Assembly (NCBI GenBank): GCA_964442285.1
Contig: CAYTZH010000018.1
Coordinates: 1-64,000, forward strand
DNA length: 64,000 nucleotides
Source of the DNA: CAYTZH01 sp964442285
Lineage (GTDB): Bacteria > Myxococcota_A > UBA9160 > JAFDET01
Reading direction: 5' to 3'
Shown: positions 36,189-44,447 of the stretch, piece after piece
Layout: each line of letters starts with the position of its first letter
Position numbering within the stretch: the first letter of the stretch is position 1
Made by a program: the position numbers and the translations under genes
Notes under the pieces: model-generated
What the model was told of the DNA's origin: nothing
Databases searched by the model: none
Seen by the model: the letters and a program-made list of their open reading frames with translations, nothing else

Positions 36189-38035
36189 CGGCGGTGGCCG
36201 AGGACGGCGCTCATGCGGTGGGTCTGCTCCCCGCGCCGGGCCACGATCTCCACCTCCTCCCCCGGCCGATGCCGGGCGAGCAGTAGGGCGAGCTCCTGCA
36301 GGTTGGTGACGCTCGATCCGGCGAAGCCGACGATGACGTCGTCGGCGCGCAGCCCCGCGGCGGCGGCCGGGCTGCCCGGCTGGACCGCCTGCAGGCGCAC
36401 GCCCCGCACCGGCGCGCCGCCGAAGGTGGGCACCGTGCCGAGGTAGGCGCCGTAGCCCCGGGTGTGGGAGGCGACCTGGGCGCCGGCCCGGGACGGCGGC
36501 ACCGGGTTGCCGCGACCGTCCGAGACCGCCCGCAGCACGCGGTAGGTCAGGCCGACGACCCGGGCCAGGCCGTCGAGGTCGAGCCGCTCTACGTCGTCGC
36601 TCGGACGGTGGTAGTCGTCGTGGAGGCCGGTGAAGAAGAACACGGCGGGCACGCCCCGGGTGGCGAAGGGCGTCTGGTCCGAGGGGCCGATCGCCCCCTC
36701 GGAGAGCTCCGGGTGGAGCCCGATGCCGCGATCGGCGCGGCGCACCAGGCCCGGCCAGGCCCCCGACGTCTCGGTGCCGAACACGGTCAGACCGCCGTCG
36801 GCGAGCCGGCCGATCATGTCCAGGTTGAACATGGCCACCGTGTCCGAGAGGGGGAGGGCCGGGTGGGCGGCGTAGTGCCGCGAGCCCGCGAGCCCCGCCT
36901 CTTCGCCCGTGAACGCCACGAACACCACGCTGCGGCGCAGCGCCGGCCCCCGGGCGAGCAGCCGCGCGAGCTCCAGCAGGCCGGCGGTCCCGGAGGCGTT
37001 GTCGTCGGCGCCGTTGTGGATCTGGCCCGGGCCCGCGGGATCCAGGCTCCCGTATCCGCCCAGGCCCAGGTGGTCGTAGTGCGCGCCCAGCACCACGGCC
37101 TCGCGCCCGACCCGGGCGTCGTGCCCGGGCAGCAGCCCGACCACGTTGCGGACCTCCCCGAGCCGGCGCTCGATCGACACGTCGATGCGGGCCCGGATCC
37201 CGAGCGGGGAGGAGGTGGGGGCGCCGCCGCGCTCGAGGGCGAGCTGGCGGGCCGCGAGCGGCGGTCCGGGCGCGGCCGCCACGAGCCGCTCGGCGGCGCT
37301 GCGGGAGATGGCGAGTGCCGGCAGCCCCACGTCGGAGCTGCCGGGCGAGATCGTCTCCGCCCCGGCGCCGGCGGGCAGGCCCGGGAGCTGGGGATGGGAG
37401 GGGGCGATGAGCACGGCGGCCGCACCGCGGTCGCGCGCCGCGAGGATCTTGGCGGCCCGGGTCATGTGGCGGGCGACCCGCGCGTCCCGGAAGCGCGGCA
37501 GCTCGGGCCGGTAGTCGAGGACCAGTACCACCTTGCCCTCGACGTCGAGCTCGGCGTAGTCGTCCCAGCCCAGCGCCCGCTCGCGGATGCCGTGCCCCAC
37601 GAAGACGACCTCGCTCTCCACGACGCCGCTGCCGCTGGTGAGGAACGCCTCGAAGTCGTCGCCGCGGGCGAAGTCCAGGCCTGCCGCGGCCAGGCGGGCC
37701 CGCTCGATCCCGATCGCGACGGGCATCTCGAAGGGTTGGAAGTAGCTGCCGCCCGCCCCGGCGGGGCGGAGTCCCAGCGCCTCGAAGCGCCGGGCCAGGA
37801 ACTCCGCCGTCGCGTCGAGACCCGCGCTGCCGAGGCCCCGGCCCTGGCGGGCGTCGTCAGCCAGCCAGGTGGCGTCGGCGGCCAGGGCGGCCCGGTCCAC
37901 GGCGGGCGCGTCGGGCACCGGCAGGCGCCAGACCGCACACGCGCCGAGCAGCAGGGCCAGCCCGACGAGCAGGGCCCCGGCCGGGAGGGGAGCGCTGCGG
38001 GCGCGGAAGCGGGGTCGCGATCCGGGGCGATGCAC
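36185..38035 (-). CDS. Lipoprotein M28 metallopeptidase with PA and C-terminal PDZ domains
   Basis: A 616-residue exported protein: signal peptide with lipobox LLLGAC, an N-terminal region, a protease-associated (PA) segment (about 110-250), the M28 zinc peptidase core and a PDZ domain at the C-terminus (VQPGSPAAAAGLRADDVIVG). Zinc ligands are visible as HYDHLG, NGADDNASG, FTGEEAGL, FNLDMIGR and DDYHRPSDD. It is likely an aminopeptidase-like enzyme anchored to the outer or inner membrane facing the periplasm. Its stop overlaps the ketopantoate reductase start, so the two form one unit transcribed leftward. Confidence 0.9.
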   Translation of the reverse strand: MHRPGSRPRFRARSAPLPAGALLVGLALLLGACAVWRLPVPDAPAVDRAALAADATWLADDARQGRGLGSAGLDATAEFLARRFEALGLRPAGAGGSYFQPFEMPVAIGIERARLAAAGLDFARGDDFEAFLTSGSGVVESEVVFVGHGIRERALGWDDYAELDVEGKVVLVLDYRPELPRFRDARVARHMTRAAKILAARDRGAAAVLIAPSHPQLPGLPAGAGAETISPGSSDVGLPALAISRSAAERLVAAAPGPPLAARQLALERGGAPTSSPLGIRARIDVSIERRLGEVRNVVGLLPGHDARVGREAVVLGAHYDHLGLGGYGSLDPAGPGQIHNGADDNASGTAGLLELARLLARGPALRRSVVFVAFTGEEAGLAGSRHYAAHPALPLSDTVAMFNLDMIGRLADGGLTVFGTETSGAWPGLVRRADRGIGLHPELSEGAIGPSDQTPFATRGVPAVFFFTGLHDDYHRPSDDVERLDLDGLARVVGLTYRVLRAVSDGRGNPVPPSRAGAQVASHTRGYGAYLGTVPTFGGAPVRGVRLQAVQPGSPAAAAGLRADDVIVGFAGSSVTNLQELALLLARHRPGEEVEIVARRGEQTHRMSAVLGHRR

Positions 38036-38078
38036 GGCCGGAGCCTAGCAATCCGCCCGCCTGGGATACGCTCGGGGC

Positions 38079-39362
38079 GTGGGCGAGCAGGCCGACGTCC
38101 TGGTGGTCGGTGGCGGCGTCGTGGGCGCGGCGCTGGCGTGGGCCCTGGCCGAGCGCGGCGTCTCCGGGATCGCGGTGGTGGACCTCGACCTGGCCGGCAT
38201 CTACGCGTCCTCGGAGCTCAACGCCGGCGGGGCCCGGGCCACCTGGTGGCAGCCGGTCAACATCGAGAGCTGCCGGGTCACCCTCGACTTCTTCCGGGCG
38301 CGGCGGGACGAGCTGGGCTTCCGCGAGCGCGGCTACCTCTGGCTCTACGCCGACGCGGAGCTGTGGCGCCGGGCCCTGGAGCAGCGACGGCTCCAGAACG
38401 CCCGGGGCCTGGGCGTCGAGGCCCTCGCGCCCGGAGAGGCGGTGGCCCGCTTCCCGCTCCTGGACCGGCACCTGGAGGAGCTGGTGGGCGCCACCTTCTC
38501 GCCCCGCGACGGCCTGGTGAACCCGAACCGCGTCCGGGCCTGGTACCGGGAGCAGGCCGAGCGGCGCGGCGTGCGCTTTCTCAACCGCCACTACGCCAGC
38601 GGGGTGGTCACCGCGCTCGACCGTGGACCCGCGGGCAGCGTTCGCCGCGTGACCGCCGTCGACGTGGTAGAGGTGCGGCGCGGCGACCCGGCCGACGAGG
38701 ACGGCCGGGTCCGCGAGATCCTCACCAGCCATCGCGTGCCCGTGGCCGAGATCGCCGGGGAGACCCGGATCGCGTGCGGCGCCCTCGTGAACTGCCTCGG
38801 GGCCTGGTCGCCGATCTTCTCCGCCAAGATCGGCCTGCGCGATGTCACCGAGCCCGTGCGGCGCCAGATCGCCCTGGTGGGCGTGCACCGCGAGGACCTG
38901 GCGCCCGGCGTCGACCTCGAGCCCCTCGGCATGATCGTCGACCCGAGCGGGCTCTACTTCCATCCCGAAGGACCCTACGTCCTCGCGGGCTACTCGCTGC
39001 CCGAGGAGCCGCCGGGCTTCGACTTCGCCTACGACGGGTACCCCTTCTTCGAGGAGGAGGTGTGGCCGCGCCTCGCCCACCGCAGCAGCAGCTTCGAGCG
39101 CTGTGGCCACGTGCGCGGCTGGGCCGGGCTCTACGCGGTGACCCCCGACTGCAGCGGCATCGCGGGCCGCGTCGACGGCTTCGCCAACCTCTACGAAGCC
39201 CACTCGTTCACCGGACGCGGCGTGATGCAGTCCTACGGCGTGGCGCGCGCCATGGCCTCGCTGGTCGTCGAGGGCCGCTTCGGGGAGCTGGATCTGGCGC
39301 CCCTGACCCGCCGGCGCTTCTCCGATCCCGCCCGCTGGGTCACCGAGGATCTGCACATCTGA
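38079..39362 (+). CDS. FAD-dependent oxidoreductase (DAO family)
   Basis: The 427-residue protein has an N-terminal FAD-binding Rossmann motif (VLVVGGGVVGAALAWALAER) and the DAO-family body: LNAGGARATWWQPVNIESC, VNCLGAWSPIFSAKIGL, and the C-terminal RGWAGLYAVTPDCSGIAGRV and HSFTGRGVMQSYGVARAMA. DAO enzymes oxidise secondary or primary amines, sarcosine-like compounds or glycerol phosphate. A GTG start sits 43 bp from the divergent M28 gene. The substrate is not identifiable; the pattern is closest to sarcosine- or dimethylglycine-dehydrogenase-like proteins. Confidence 0.85.
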   Translation: MGEQADVLVVGGGVVGAALAWALAERGVSGIAVVDLDLAGIYASSELNAGGARATWWQPVNIESCRVTLDFFRARRDELGFRERGYLWLYADAELWRRALEQRRLQNARGLGVEALAPGEAVARFPLLDRHLEELVGATFSPRDGLVNPNRVRAWYREQAERRGVRFLNRHYASGVVTALDRGPAGSVRRVTAVDVVEVRRGDPADEDGRVREILTSHRVPVAEIAGETRIACGALVNCLGAWSPIFSAKIGLRDVTEPVRRQIALVGVHREDLAPGVDLEPLGMIVDPSGLYFHPEGPYVLAGYSLPEEPPGFDFAYDGYPFFEEEVWPRLAHRSSSFERCGHVRGWAGLYAVTPDCSGIAGRVDGFANLYEAHSFTGRGVMQSYGVARAMASLVVEGRFGELDLAPLTRRRFSDPARWVTEDLHI

Positions 39363-39363
39363 G

Positions 39364-39404
39364 GCGGCGGGCGCTCAGCGCCCACGGCTGCGGCGGGCGC
39401 TCAG
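39364..39404. repeat. 15-bp direct repeat, two copies
   Basis: GCGGCGGGCGCTCAG occurs at 39364-39378 and again at 39390-39404, in the spacer between the FAD oxidoreductase and the SRPBCC gene. The second copy overlaps the SRPBCC stop codon. The first copy contributes one arm of the terminator-like hairpin listed separately. Confidence 0.9.
39369..39383. terminator. Hairpin between convergent genes (candidate terminator)
   Basis: GGGCGC and GCGCCC form a perfect 6-bp stem with loop TCA, seven bases after the FAD oxidoreductase stop and 18 bases before the end of the SRPBCC gene on the other strand. No T-run follows, so it may act only weakly. Confidence 0.5.
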
Positions 39405-39841
39405 TCCTCGCACCAGTGGCGGAGGGAGACGAGGGCCAGGTCCACGCCCTCGCTCGCCAGCTCGCGCACGGCGAAGCGGTCGAGCAGCCCGCCCACGATC
39501 GGAATCGCGTTGGGCAGCACCAGGCGCATTCCCAGCTGTGCCTCGTCGCGATCGCCGTGGAGGGTGAAGCAGACCTCGGCCCGCAGCAGGCCCGAGCGGA
39601 GCTCGACCTTGAGGCGGCTCGTCCGGTCGACCTCGAGCACGCGGCAGTCCATGGGGAGCGGGACGCGGCCCAGGTGGGTCTTCCAGCGAACGCGCTGGCC
39701 GCGGCGGGGATAGTCGGCCGGGAGGGCGATGCCCGAGATGCCGCCGGGGCCCCAGGCCTCCACCTCCTCGGCATCGGTGAGGGCGAGCCACAAGCGCTCG
39801 CGCGTCGCCTTCACCTTGGTCGCCATGGCGATGGTGATCAC
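39401..39841 (-). CDS. SRPBCC-family (START/AHSA1-like) ligand-binding protein
   Basis: A 146-residue single-domain protein starting ITIAMATKVKATRERLWLAL, the first strand and helix of the SRPBCC (Bet v1-like) fold, with TDAEEVEAWGPGGISGIALP and a C-terminal long helix (LLDRFAVRELASEGVDLALV). Members bind hydrophobic ligands or act as cyclases and hydrolases. Start chosen as the GTG at 39841, since it precedes the first strand with a GGGGGGA-type purine run; an ATG at 39826 would delete strand residues. Role unknown. Confidence 0.7.
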   Translation of the reverse strand: MITIAMATKVKATRERLWLALTDAEEVEAWGPGGISGIALPADYPRRGQRVRWKTHLGRVPLPMDCRVLEVDRTSRLKVELRSGLLRAEVCFTLHGDRDEAQLGMRLVLPNAIPIVGGLLDRFAVRELASEGVDLALVSLRHWCED

Positions 39842-39969
39842 GCGGATCCCCCCCGCCCACGTAGTGTGCGGGAAGGAAGCCCGGCACCGCAATCGGGCTT
39901 CTGCCCAGCGGGGGCACCAGCAGAACCCCTAGAAGGAGATTCCGCGGAGTTCGCGGCGGCGCCCCGCGG

Positions 39970-41376
39970 TCAGAGCGTGGGCCAGTGCTCCGCCCAGGGC
40001 CGGGCCTGCTCGAAGGCCCAGGCGGCCTGCAGGATCCGGTCGTCCCGGTGTCGGGGCGCCACGATCTGGAGTCCGACCGGCAGCCCGGCCTCGGAGAACC
40101 CGGCCCGCACGCTGCCCGCCGGGTGCCAGGACAGGTTGAACGGGATGGTGAAGGCACCCGCGCTGGCGTCCGGGAGCCGGCGTCCCTCGATCTCCTGGGG
40201 GAAGGGGCCCTTGGCCGGCGGCGGATCGAAGGGGAGGGTGGGGGTGAGGAGCAGGTCGTAGCGATCGAAGACCTCGGCGCACCAGGCGACGAGCTCGGAC
40301 CGGCGGGCGTTGGCCGCCGCCCAGCGCTCGGGCGTCATCTTCCAGCCTTGCTTCACGCCCGCGATGAAGGTGCGTCCGAACTCCTCCTCGTGCTCCGGCA
40401 GCAGATGCGCGAGCTCGCCCGCCGCCTCGAAGGAGTTGACCAGGCCCCAGTCGCGCCCCAGGGCCGGCGGCCCGCCCTTCACGAACTCGACCCGATGGCC
40501 CAGGGTCTCGAACACCGCCGCTGCGTCGGCCACCACCTCGGCCACGTCCGACTGCACCGGCGTGTAGCCCAGGTCCGGCGAGAAGCCGATCCGCAGGTCC
40601 TGGGGCAGGTCGCGCAGCACGTCGCGGTAGCGAAGGCCCGGATGCGGCAGCGAGTTCGGGTCCAGGGGGTGGGCGCCCACGGTGCAGTCCAGGTGCAGCG
40701 CCGCGTCCTCGACCGTGCGGGTGAGCGGCCCGACCACGGCGGTGTCGATGGAGACCCAGTGCTTGTGGGGCGCGTGGGGGATGCGGCCGTAGCTCGGCTT
40801 GTGGCCGTAGCAGCCGGTCATGGTCGCGGGGAGCCGGATGGAGCCCCCGCCGTCGCTGGCGGTGGCCAGGGGAACCACGCCGCCGGCGATGGCCGCCGAC
40901 GAGCCGCCGCTGGAGCCCCCGGGCGAGCGCTCCAGGTCCCAGGGGTTGCGGGTCACGCCGAAGAGCAGGTTCTTGGTGATGGCCGTGTAGCCGAACTCGG
41001 GTGCGTTCGTCTTGCCCACCACGATGGCGCCGGCCGCCCGCAGCCGCTCCACCTGCACCGAATCCCGCGTCGAGAGGTTGTCGCGGAAGGGCACCGAGCC
41101 CTTGCTGTTGATCAGCCCTTCGGCGTCCTCCAGGTCCTTCACGCCGAGGGGGACGCCCTCCAGGGGGCGGGCCTCGCCGCGGGCGATGCGTGCCTCGGCG
41201 GTCCGGGCCTCGGCGAGCAGCGCGTCGGCGTCCCGGACGGCGACGAAGGCGTTGAGCGGCTCGTGGGTGGCCTCGATGCGCGCGAGGGTGGTCTGCATGA
41301 GCTCGACCGGCGAGAGGTCGCGCCGGGCGAGCCGGTCCACCACCTCGGTGAGCGGGCGGCGCAGGATGTCGGTCAC
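39970..41376 (-). CDS. Amidase signature family enzyme
   Basis: The 468-residue enzyme has the amidase Ser-cisSer-Lys triad: K80 in VPLGVKDLED, S155 in SPGGSSGGSSAAIAGG and the nucleophile S179 in DGGGSIRLPATMT. The C-terminal part (PAGSVRAGFSEAGLPVGLQI) is the usual amidase end. Substrates range from glutamyl-tRNA to aliphatic or aromatic amides; GatA is unlikely because no gatB or gatC neighbours exist. The GTG at 41376 has AAGGAG upstream and overlaps the stop of the alpha/beta hydrolase gene as GTGA, implying co-translation with it. Confidence 0.92.
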   Translation of the reverse strand: MTDILRRPLTEVVDRLARRDLSPVELMQTTLARIEATHEPLNAFVAVRDADALLAEARTAEARIARGEARPLEGVPLGVKDLEDAEGLINSKGSVPFRDNLSTRDSVQVERLRAAGAIVVGKTNAPEFGYTAITKNLLFGVTRNPWDLERSPGGSSGGSSAAIAGGVVPLATASDGGGSIRLPATMTGCYGHKPSYGRIPHAPHKHWVSIDTAVVGPLTRTVEDAALHLDCTVGAHPLDPNSLPHPGLRYRDVLRDLPQDLRIGFSPDLGYTPVQSDVAEVVADAAAVFETLGHRVEFVKGGPPALGRDWGLVNSFEAAGELAHLLPEHEEEFGRTFIAGVKQGWKMTPERWAAANARRSELVAWCAEVFDRYDLLLTPTLPFDPPPAKGPFPQEIEGRRLPDASAGAFTIPFNLSWHPAGSVRAGFSEAGLPVGLQIVAPRHRDDRILQAAWAFEQARPWAEHWPTL

Positions 41377-42299
41377 GTGGTGTCTCCTTCCCCCGCGGCC
41401 AGCATACCAGGCCGGGCGGGGACTCCGGTGGCACGGAGGAAGGCGTCGACCTCCTCGCGGAGAGCCTCCGGCTGGTCCATCAGCACGTGGTGGCCCGCCC
41501 CGCCGACCTCCTTGAGCCGAGCGTCCGGCAGCTCCTCCACGAGCCCCCGGGCCGACTCCGGCGAGAGCAGGCCGCTCTCGGCGCCGCGGACGAGCAGGGT
41601 AGGTACGCGGACGCCCGACAGCGGGGGGAGCTTGCGGTAGGGCAGGGAGAACCAGCGCGGATCGAACTTGAAGCCCCAGCGACCGCTGGGCTCCTCGGTC
41701 ACGGAGCGCTCGGCCACGGACCGCCGCAGGCGCTCGCTGGCGTGGGCAGCCGCCGGCAGGAATCGGAAGCGCGCCAGGGCGCGGTCGCGATCGGTGTAGG
41801 TCATGCGCATGGAGAGGGCGCGCCGCGCGGCGCGCCGGCTGTCGCTCGGCGCGCGCCACGCCAGGTCGACGAGGACGAGGGCGTCGCTGCCGCCGTCCCC
41901 GCAAGCCTCGCCCCGGCGGGCCACCCGGTCCAGCGCGATGTGGGCGCCCATGGAGTGGCCCATCAGCAGCGCGGGCCGTCGGCCGAGGTGCTCGAGCAGG
42001 GCGTCCAGGTCGTCGGAGAAGGCGCCCACCCTGCGCTCCTCCGGATAGTCCGAGTCGCCATGGCCCCGGAAGTCGAGTGCCACCACGTGGAAGCGCGCGG
42101 CCCAGTGCGGCGCCAGGTGGCCCCACCACCAGGCGTTCGCACCGCCGCCGTGGAGCAGGACCAGCGGGGGTCGTGTCGGGTCGCCCCAGCGAAGGGTGTG
42201 CAGATCCACGCCGCCGAGAGCGTCGGTGGTGAAGCGTTCGGAGCGGGGCTGCTCGGGAGCGTGCACGGTCGGCGAGCGTAGCAGTCCGACGGGTCGCAT
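41373..42299 (-). CDS. Alpha/beta-fold hydrolase
   Basis: A 308-residue alpha/beta hydrolase: oxyanion motif LVLLHGGGANAWWWGHL, FRGHGDSDYP, nucleophile elbow LMGHSMGAHIAL (serine), and late acid and histidine regions (VPTLLVRGAESGLLSPE, GGAGHHVLMDQPEAL). Such enzymes cleave esters, epoxides or C-C bonds. The ATG at 42299 has GAGGGG upstream; a downstream GTG at 42266 is an alternative. It is first in a two-gene unit with the amidase and is divergent from the histone-fold gene, with about 140 bp between them. Confidence 0.85.
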   Translation of the reverse strand: MRPVGLLRSPTVHAPEQPRSERFTTDALGGVDLHTLRWGDPTRPPLVLLHGGGANAWWWGHLAPHWAARFHVVALDFRGHGDSDYPEERRVGAFSDDLDALLEHLGRRPALLMGHSMGAHIALDRVARRGEACGDGGSDALVLVDLAWRAPSDSRRAARRALSMRMTYTDRDRALARFRFLPAAAHASERLRRSVAERSVTEEPSGRWGFKFDPRWFSLPYRKLPPLSGVRVPTLLVRGAESGLLSPESARGLVEELPDARLKEVGGAGHHVLMDQPEALREEVDAFLRATGVPARPGMLAAGEGDTT

Positions 42300-42353
42300 C
42301 CGTGAACCCCTCGGAATCGGCCGCGAGGCGCCTTCCTGCGGGCATTTTAGGTG

Positions 42354-42380
42354 TTGCAGCCCATCGGGAAGGGGTATGAT
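42354..42380 (+). promoter_or_regulatory. Candidate promoter of the histone-fold gene
   Basis: TTGCAG at 42354-42359 and TATGAT at 42375-42380 (5 of 6 matches to the -10 consensus) lie 15 nt apart, just upstream of an AT-leaning CATTTTAG. The CDS starts about 60 nt downstream with an AGGAGGGAG ribosome site. In this GC-rich context TATGAT stands out. The short spacer makes the -35 call uncertain. Confidence 0.5.
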
Positions 42381-42440
42381 GCGCGCTCGCCGGAACGGGT
42401 GTTGCGAGACACCGGACCGACGCAGGAGGGAGTTCGCAGC

Positions 42441-42656
42441 ATGGCAGCACGCAAGAAGAAGACCACCGCCCGCAGGCGCGGCGGACCGGTCGAGCTGATC
42501 ATCTCCAAGAGCCGCACCAAGGGTGCGGTGAAGAAGTGCAACGTCGGCTCGGAGTTCTACGACGCGCTCGACAAGCACGTCCGCAGCGTGATCGCCCAGG
42601 CGGAGCAGCGCGCCCTGGGCAACAAGCGGAAGACGCTGAAGGCGGTCGACCTCTAG
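42441..42656 (+). CDS. Small basic histone-fold protein (bacterial histone-like)
   Basis: A 71-residue highly basic protein. The N-terminal tail (MAARKKKTTARRRGG) is followed by ELIISKSRTKGAVKKCNVG, then a helix EFYDALDKHVRSVIAQAEQR and the ending NKRKTLKAVDL. The ending is the histone-fold R-K-T...D-L hairpin, as in RKT(I/V)xxxDI of archaeal histones and in the small histones of Bdellovibrio and related bacteria. It is probably a DNA-binding nucleoid protein. The ATG has GGAGGGAG upstream and a plausible promoter; a GC-rich hairpin follows. It is monocistronic. Family membership is by sequence pattern, not by search. Confidence 0.75.
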   Translation: MAARKKKTTARRRGGPVELIISKSRTKGAVKKCNVGSEFYDALDKHVRSVIAQAEQRALGNKRKTLKAVDL

Positions 42657-42672
42657 GACTCGGCCTCGTGTC

Positions 42673-42706
42673 GGGCGGCCCGTCGACGGAGATCGGCGGG
42701 CCGTCC
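42673..42706 (+). terminator. GC-rich hairpin after the histone-fold gene (candidate terminator)
   Basis: GGGCGGCCCG at 42673-42682 pairs with CGGGCCGTCC at 42697-42706 (one G-U) around a 14-nt loop, 16 bases past the stop codon. A pyrimidine-rich stretch (CGTCCCCATCCTCTCC) follows but no T-run. Confidence 0.55.
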
Positions 42707-42731
42707 CGTCCCCATCCTCTCCGCTCCGCTC

Positions 42732-42799
42732 TTCACTCCAGCGCGTTCTTCACCCCAGCGCGTTGTTCACCCCAGCGCGTTGTTCACCCCAGCGTGTGG
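42732..42799. repeat. Tandem array, 17-bp unit x 4, at the end of the CocE gene
   Basis: The unit TTCACCCCAGCGCGTTG occurs four times at 42732, 42749, 42766 and 42783, two copies perfect and two with small changes. Read on the minus strand each unit carries TGA in a GGGGTGAACAACGCGCTGG context, and the real stop codon of the CocE gene lies within the last unit. Because 17 is not a multiple of three, the array offers stop codons in all three frames. Confidence 0.95.
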
Positions 42800-44394
42800 A
42801 GCTCGATCCGCGAGGGCCCGTCGGGCTCGTGGTGGACCGTCTGCTGGGCCGCCACGCCGCACTCGGCCAGCGGGATCGGGCCGCGGGTGTTCGGGTTCGC
42901 GTCGAAGCGCGGGAAGCTCGACGACGACACCTCGAGGCGCAGGCGGTGTGCGGCCGAAAGCCGCGCCACCACCGCGCCGAGGTCGATCTCGAAGGCCTCC
43001 GGAACCCCCGGCTCGAGCCAGCGCGGCGCCTCGCCGCCGTGGCGCCAGCGGGCCCGCGCCACGCCCTCGCACAGGTTGACCGATCGCCCGTCGGGCGCGA
43101 CCGAGACGAGCTTCGCCGTGAAGTCGGTGTCCGGCGCGCTCGAGGCGGCGTGCAGCACCACGCGCACGGGCCCGGCCAGCAGGGTCTCCGCCTCGAGGGG
43201 CCCGGTCGTGTAGCAGAGCACGTCTTCCCGGGACTCCACGGGTCGCTGATCGGCGCGGCCCGAGGGGCCGAGCATGGCGCCGCCCAGGGAGGGCACCGGG
43301 TCCGCCGGGTCGTAGGTGAAGCGGTCCGGCGCCTCGCCGCGTCCGGCCTCGGCGGAGTCGAGCCGGCCGTCGCCCGCCAGGGTGTTGGCGCCGCCGCCGC
43401 TGCGCAGATACAGGACGCGGGGTCGGGCGTCGGGGGGCGGCCAGGCGGCGAGGTCGATCGGCGCGCCGCCTTCCGCGGGAGACACCCGCACCGGACGGGC
43501 GCGGAGATCGCCGGCGTCCCGCAGGTGGCGATCCAGGAACGCCAGCATCTCCTCGAGGGCGACGCGCGCGAACCAGCGCTGCCGGGGCGCCCAGCGCGGG
43601 TGCCGGTAGCGCCCGTGGGCCCACGGCCCGACCACGAGCCGAGGCGGCGGTCCGCCCGCCCCGGTCGCGAGCGCGGCGTACTCCGCCAGCTGGGGGGCCA
43701 GGAACAGGTCGTACCAGCCGGCGATGGACAGGGTCGGCGGCGCGTCCTCCAGCGGTGCGGCCAGGCTCTGCCAGAATCCGTCGCGACGAGGATGGTCGAG
43801 CCAGTCCCGGAACCAAGGCCGCTCGCGCAGGGCCACCCGGTCGGCCTCGCGCAGCGGGCGGTGGCGGAGGCCCCGTGCCAGGTCCAGGCGGCGTTCGGGG
43901 ACTTCTTCGCGCAGGCCGACGCCGGCAGACCAGCGCAGCGCCGTCTCGAGGCTGAAGGCGCCGCCCGGATAGAACATCGGATGCAGGTCGGCCACGCCGA
44001 TGCCCACCGCCACCGCATCCACCCGCGCCGGGGCGGCGGCGCGCGCCGCCCAGGCGGTGTAGGCGAGGTAGGAGAAGCCGATGGCGCCGGTGCGCCCGCC
44101 GAACCAGGCCTGGTCGGCGATCCAGTCCAGGGTGCGGGCGCCGTCGGCCGCCTCCGCGTGGAAGGGATCGAAGCGGCCCTCGGAGAGGAAGCGCCCGCGG
44201 ACGTCCTGGAGCACGACGGCGAAGCCGGCTTCGGCGAACAGCCGCGCGAGCAACGCCGAGAAACGCGGCATGCGCGAGCCGTAGGGCGTGCGGATCAGGA
44301 CGGCGGGCGCGCGCTGGGCGCCGGCGGGGCGCAGCACCTGGGTGGCCAGGCGCACGCCGTCGGCCATCTCGACCCAGGATGTCTCTGCCGACAC
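42784..44394 (-). CDS. CocE/NonD-family hydrolase (X-Pro dipeptidyl-peptidase-like)
   Basis: The 536-residue enzyme has an N-terminal alpha/beta hydrolase domain (VLIRTPYGSR, VVLQDVRGRFLSEGRFDPF, nucleophile elbow GAIGFSYLAYTAW, GPWAHGRYRHPRW with the histidine) and a C-terminal jelly-roll (VRVVLHAASSAPDTDFTAKL, FEIDLGAVVARLSAAHRLRL). This is the CocE/NonD family of esterases and acyl hydrolases. I chose a GTG at 44394; no ATG fits, and the SAETSWVEMADGVRLATQV start agrees with family N-termini. It lies just downstream (leftward) of the inositol-phosphate synthase with a 53-bp gap. Its end lies in a tandem repeat. Confidence 0.88.
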   Translation of the reverse strand: MSAETSWVEMADGVRLATQVLRPAGAQRAPAVLIRTPYGSRMPRFSALLARLFAEAGFAVVLQDVRGRFLSEGRFDPFHAEAADGARTLDWIADQAWFGGRTGAIGFSYLAYTAWAARAAAPARVDAVAVGIGVADLHPMFYPGGAFSLETALRWSAGVGLREEVPERRLDLARGLRHRPLREADRVALRERPWFRDWLDHPRRDGFWQSLAAPLEDAPPTLSIAGWYDLFLAPQLAEYAALATGAGGPPPRLVVGPWAHGRYRHPRWAPRQRWFARVALEEMLAFLDRHLRDAGDLRARPVRVSPAEGGAPIDLAAWPPPDARPRVLYLRSGGGANTLAGDGRLDSAEAGRGEAPDRFTYDPADPVPSLGGAMLGPSGRADQRPVESREDVLCYTTGPLEAETLLAGPVRVVLHAASSAPDTDFTAKLVSVAPDGRSVNLCEGVARARWRHGGEAPRWLEPGVPEAFEIDLGAVVARLSAAHRLRLEVSSSSFPRFDANPNTRGPIPLAECGVAAQQTVHHEPDGPSRIELHTLG

Positions 44395-44447
44395 CGAAGT
44401 ACGACGCGCCGGGAGCCCGAGCGCAAGGCGCGCGAAGCCGGCCAGGC

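Noticed and set aside
42300..42440. Sigma-54 promoter for the histone-fold gene (TTGCA is present).
   Set aside because: No GG dinucleotide lies at the required 10-nt distance from the GC, so only a sigma-70-type promoter is proposed.
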